From NCBI RefSeq assembly GCF_002019795.1, contig NZ_KV917381.1:4434068-4498067 (forward strand): a stretch of DNA of 64,000 bases. Direction: 5' to 3'. Source of the DNA: Bacillus alkalicellulosilyticus (lineage in GTDB: Bacteria > Bacillota > Bacilli > Bacillales > Bacillaceae_F). The notes beneath the pieces were generated by a model. It was not told the origin of the DNA, made no database searches, and saw only the letters and a program-made list of their open reading frames with translations. Within the stretch, counting starts at the first letter, position 1. Every line of letters starts with the position of its first letter. Of the stretch, positions 62,022 to 64,000 are shown in pieces. A program made the translations under genes and the position numbers.

Positions 62022-62025
62022 TGAA

Positions 62026-62853
62026 TTGCATCACGTCGTAGGTGTTCGATTTAAAAAAGCAGGAAAGATATATTATTTTTCTCCTGGGGAACTCGAGTTA
62101 CCAAAAGGCGAGTGGGTGATTGTCGAAACATCACGAGGAATAGAGTACGGTAAAGTGGTGATAGAGAAGAAAGAGGTAGGGGAAAATGATGTGGTCCTGC
62201 CACTTAAACAAGTCATCCGCATCGCTGAACAAAAAGACAAGCAGATCGTTGAGGAAAATAAAGAGGCTGCTAAGGAAGCCTTTGAAGTTTGTATAGAAAA
62301 AATTAAAGAACATGATTTAGATATGAAGCTTGTAGATGTAGAGTATACGTTTGACAGAAATAAAGTATTGTTCTATTTTACAGCAGATGGTCGTATTGAT
62401 TTCCGAGAACTCGTAAAAGATTTGGCAGCTATTTTTAGAACAAGAATAGAATTAAGACAAATCGGTGTTCGAGATGAAGCAAAAATGCTAGGCGGGATTG
62501 GACCTTGTGGTCGGATTTTATGTTGTTCTTCTTTTTTAGGAGATTTTGAACCGGTATCAATCAAGATGGCAAAAGACCAAAATTTATCGTTAAATCCAGC
62601 TAAAATATCAGGGTTATGTGGTAGATTAATGTGTTGTTTAAAGTATGAAAATGACCATTATGAATCTGCAAAACAGGCATTACCGGATATTGGCAAAGAG
62701 ATTAAAACAATTGAAGGAAAAGGTCGAGTTATAGGATTAAACATACTAGAGAGTATCGTTCAAGTTGAGCTATATGACCCTCAACGAATGTTAGAGTTTT
62801 CCCTTCAGGAGTTAATAGAGCAAGGGGCAGTACCGACGCAAGCCACAGAATGA
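62026..62853 (+). CDS. ricT: Regulatory iron-sulfur-containing complex subunit RicT (YaaT)
   Basis: A 275-residue PSP1-domain protein. VGVRFKKAGKIYYFSPGE opens it. GIGPCGRILCCSSFLGDFEPV and SGLCGRLMCCLKYENDHYE carry the conserved cysteines that, with RicA and RicF, hold [4Fe-4S] clusters. The complex promotes RNase Y-dependent mRNA maturation and influences sporulation and biofilm. The start is TTG at 62026 after GGAGGGA, 4 bp past the holB stop. Confidence 0.95.
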   Translation: MHHVVGVRFKKAGKIYYFSPGELELPKGEWVIVETSRGIEYGKVVIEKKEVGENDVVLPLKQVIRIAEQKDKQIVEENKEAAKEAFEVCIEKIKEHDLDMKLVDVEYTFDRNKVLFYFTADGRIDFRELVKDLAAIFRTRIELRQIGVRDEAKMLGGIGPCGRILCCSSFLGDFEPVSIKMAKDQNLSLNPAKISGLCGRLMCCLKYENDHYESAKQALPDIGKEIKTIEGKGRVIGLNILESIVQVELYDPQRMLEFSLQELIEQGAVPTQATE

Positions 62854-62868
62854 TGAGGTGGATATACC

Positions 62869-63225
62869 GTGGGCAAACAGGAAATATTTTCACAAGTAAG
62901 TCATATTGAAGAGAGAATTGGAGATTTACATCGAGATTTAATAGGGTTAAAAGAACAACTGGCGTCTCTTATTGAAGAAAATCACTATTTAAAGGTTGAA
63001 AATGAAAACCTAAGAAAGCGATTAGATGACGATAAGCCTGAGGATCAGACTAAACAAGGTTCAGATATAGAGAAAAAAGACCGTCAGAAGCAACTTTTAG
63101 GTGAAGGCTATGACAATTTAGCCAGATTATATCAAGAAGGGTTTCACATTTGTAATACTCATTATGGTAGTATACGTTCTGATGGCGATTGTTTGTTTTG
63201 TTTATCCTTTCTCAATCAAAAGTAA
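62869..63225 (+). CDS. yabA: Replication initiation control protein YabA
   Basis: A 118-residue protein. The N-terminal tetramerising coiled coil (about 1-60: [20 protein letters not shown] and more) and the C-terminal zinc domain with FHICNTHYG and [10 protein letters not shown] (C-H...C..C) define YabA. It bridges DnaA and DnaN to prevent re-initiation, both encoded in this window. The start is GTG at 62869 after GAGGTGG. Confidence 0.95.
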   Translation: MGKQEIFSQVSHIEERIGDLHRDLIGLKEQLASLIEENHYLKVENENLRKRLDDDKPEDQTKQGSDIEKKDRQKQLLGEGYDNLARLYQEGFHICNTHYGSIRSDGDCLFCLSFLNQK

Positions 63226-63249
63226 ATCTTTAATTTCCTGTGTAGTCTT

Positions 63250-63285
63250 AGAAACGATCTTTCTTCATGAAAGGTCGTTTTCTTT
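63250..63285 (+). terminator. Terminator after yabA
   Basis: AAACGATCTTT / AAAGGTCGTTT (one G-T pair) with a 7-nt loop, then TTCTTTA. Confidence 0.8.
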
Positions 63286-63330
63286 ATAGAAGTTTTTTAA
63301 TCACAATTTAAGTGTAAGGAGCCTTTTTCG

Positions 63331-64000
63331 ATGCAAAGAGCTGATGAAAGAATTGATTACCTTCCTAACAACAACTTAAAAATCATTCAAAGCACTAATG
63401 TCTTTTCATTCTCTATTGATGCAGTATTGTTGGCGAAGTTCGTGTATGTTCCTATTCAAAAAGGAAGAATACTTGATATGTGTTCAGGAAATGGAGTTAT
63501 CCCATTGTTACTTAGTACTCGTTCAAAAGCTTCAATTGTAGGAGTTGAAATTCAAGAAACGTTATATGATATGGCGGTAAGAAGTATTCAATTAAACAGA
63601 TTAGAGAAGCAAATTGAGATGGTTTGCGCGGACATAAAACAAATTCCAGAAGCTTTTACAGACCAGCAATATGATGTGGTTACATGTAATCCACCCTATT
63701 TCGAATGTAATGACCTCAGTGATCAAAATGAAAATGAACACTTTCGGATTGCTAGACATGAAGTATATTGTACACTAGAGGATGTCGTAAGAGAGGCAAG
63801 TGAACTTGTGAAACAAAAAGGCAAGTTTGCGATTGTTCACAGACCCGAAAGACTTACGGACATCATGTTACTCATGAAAAAATATCGAATTGAACCTAAA
63901 AAAATTCAAATGGTTCATCCAAAAGCCGATAAGGACGCCAACATCGTTTTAGTCGAAGGAATTAAGGATGGGAAAAAGGGAGTCAAGTGCCTTCCACCGA
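63331..64000 (+). CDS. trmN6: tRNA1(Val) (adenine-37-N6)-methyltransferase-like protein TrmN6 (YabB), 3' end cut
   Basis: The first 223 codons of a SAM methyltransferase; the end lies beyond the window. It begins [20 protein letters not shown], with [14 protein letters not shown], the SAM motif [15 protein letters not shown] and the catalytic TCNPPYF (NPPY) typical of adenine N6-methylation. [11 protein letters not shown] and [17 protein letters not shown] follow. The family methylates A37 of tRNA-Val in E. coli; the Bacillus target is inferred. ATG 63331 follows AAGGAG. The position after yabA is conserved. Confidence 0.93.
   Translation, partial: MQRADERIDYLPNNNLKIIQSTNVFSFSIDAVLLAKFVYVPIQKGRILDMCSGNGVIPLLLSTRSKASIVGVEIQETLYDMAVRSIQLNRLEKQIEMVCADIKQIPEAFTDQQYDVVTCNPPYFECNDLSDQNENEHFRIARHEVYCTLEDVVREASELVKQKGKFAIVHRPERLTDIMLLMKKYRIEPKKIQMVHPKADKDANIVLVEGIKDGKKGVKCLPP

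Overview
The window is the replication-origin region of a low-GC Firmicute of the family Bacillaceae, and the organism is very probably spore-forming. The evidence is gene order (dnaB-rplI-gdpP-yybS, rpsR-ssb-rpsF-ychF, spo0J-soj-noc-rsmG-mnmG-mnmE, jag-yidC-rnpA-rpmH-oriC-dnaA-dnaN-yaaA-recF-remB-gyrB-gyrA) and sporulation genes (yyaC, bofA, gin/csfB). A serS T-box, a large Bacillus-type SRP RNA and two rrn operons agree with this. Several differences from the Bacillus subtilis order (natKRAB inside the mnmE-jag interval, an HD-GYP gene before the first rrn, no xpaC/yaaN or yaaR, no tRNAs in the rrn spacers) point to another genus, possibly an alkaliphile relative. The species cannot be named from the sequence alone.

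Left arm (1-23711), mostly minus strand and so co-oriented with the leftward fork: dnaB (cut by the window edge), rplI, the c-di-AMP phosphodiesterase gdpP, yybS, the S6/SSB/S18 operon, ychF, a DUF951 gene, a YkvI-like membrane protein, a DUF554 protein and a cysteine desulfurase. Then come the chromosome-segregation cluster spo0J-soj-noc with two perfect parS sites, and rsmG-mnmG-mnmE. A sensor kinase/LytTR regulator pair with a divergent two-gene ABC exporter (natKR/natAB type) lies between mnmE and jag. jag-yidC-rnpA-rpmH follow. Only yyaC and natAB run against the fork.

Origin (23712-25804): clustered DnaA boxes lie upstream of dnaA. Between dnaA and dnaN is an unwinding module made of DnaA boxes, a short GC-richer step, six DnaA-trios and an AT-rich stretch.

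Right arm (25805-64000), mostly plus strand: dnaN, yaaA, recF, remB, gyrB, gyrA and an HD-GYP protein with a degraded HD motif; rrn operon 1; yaaC (minus); guaB, dacA, pdxST, T-box-serS, a 42-residue orphan, tadA, a yycC-like gene, SRP RNA, dnaX-ebfC-recR-yaaL-bofA; rrn operon 2; then gin, a YaaO-type decarboxylase, tmk, darA, holB, ricT, yabA and the start of trmN6.

Most interesting signals: (1) each rrn terminator is followed by a five-copy tandem array whose conserved GGTAACGG blocks are spaced exactly 52/53 bp alternately, a 105-bp dimer period, with an inverted-repeat partner in every unit; (2) two conserved genes, yaaL and yaaC, lack any ATG/GTG/TTG at the expected start but have well-placed Shine-Dalgarno sequences before ATA and ATT, in a region where many core genes start with TTG; (3) natKRAB inserted in the origin cluster with a 21-bp-spaced direct repeat as likely operator; (4) a DnaA-box cluster beside mnmE; (5) a GC-rich insertion in one rrn spacer only.
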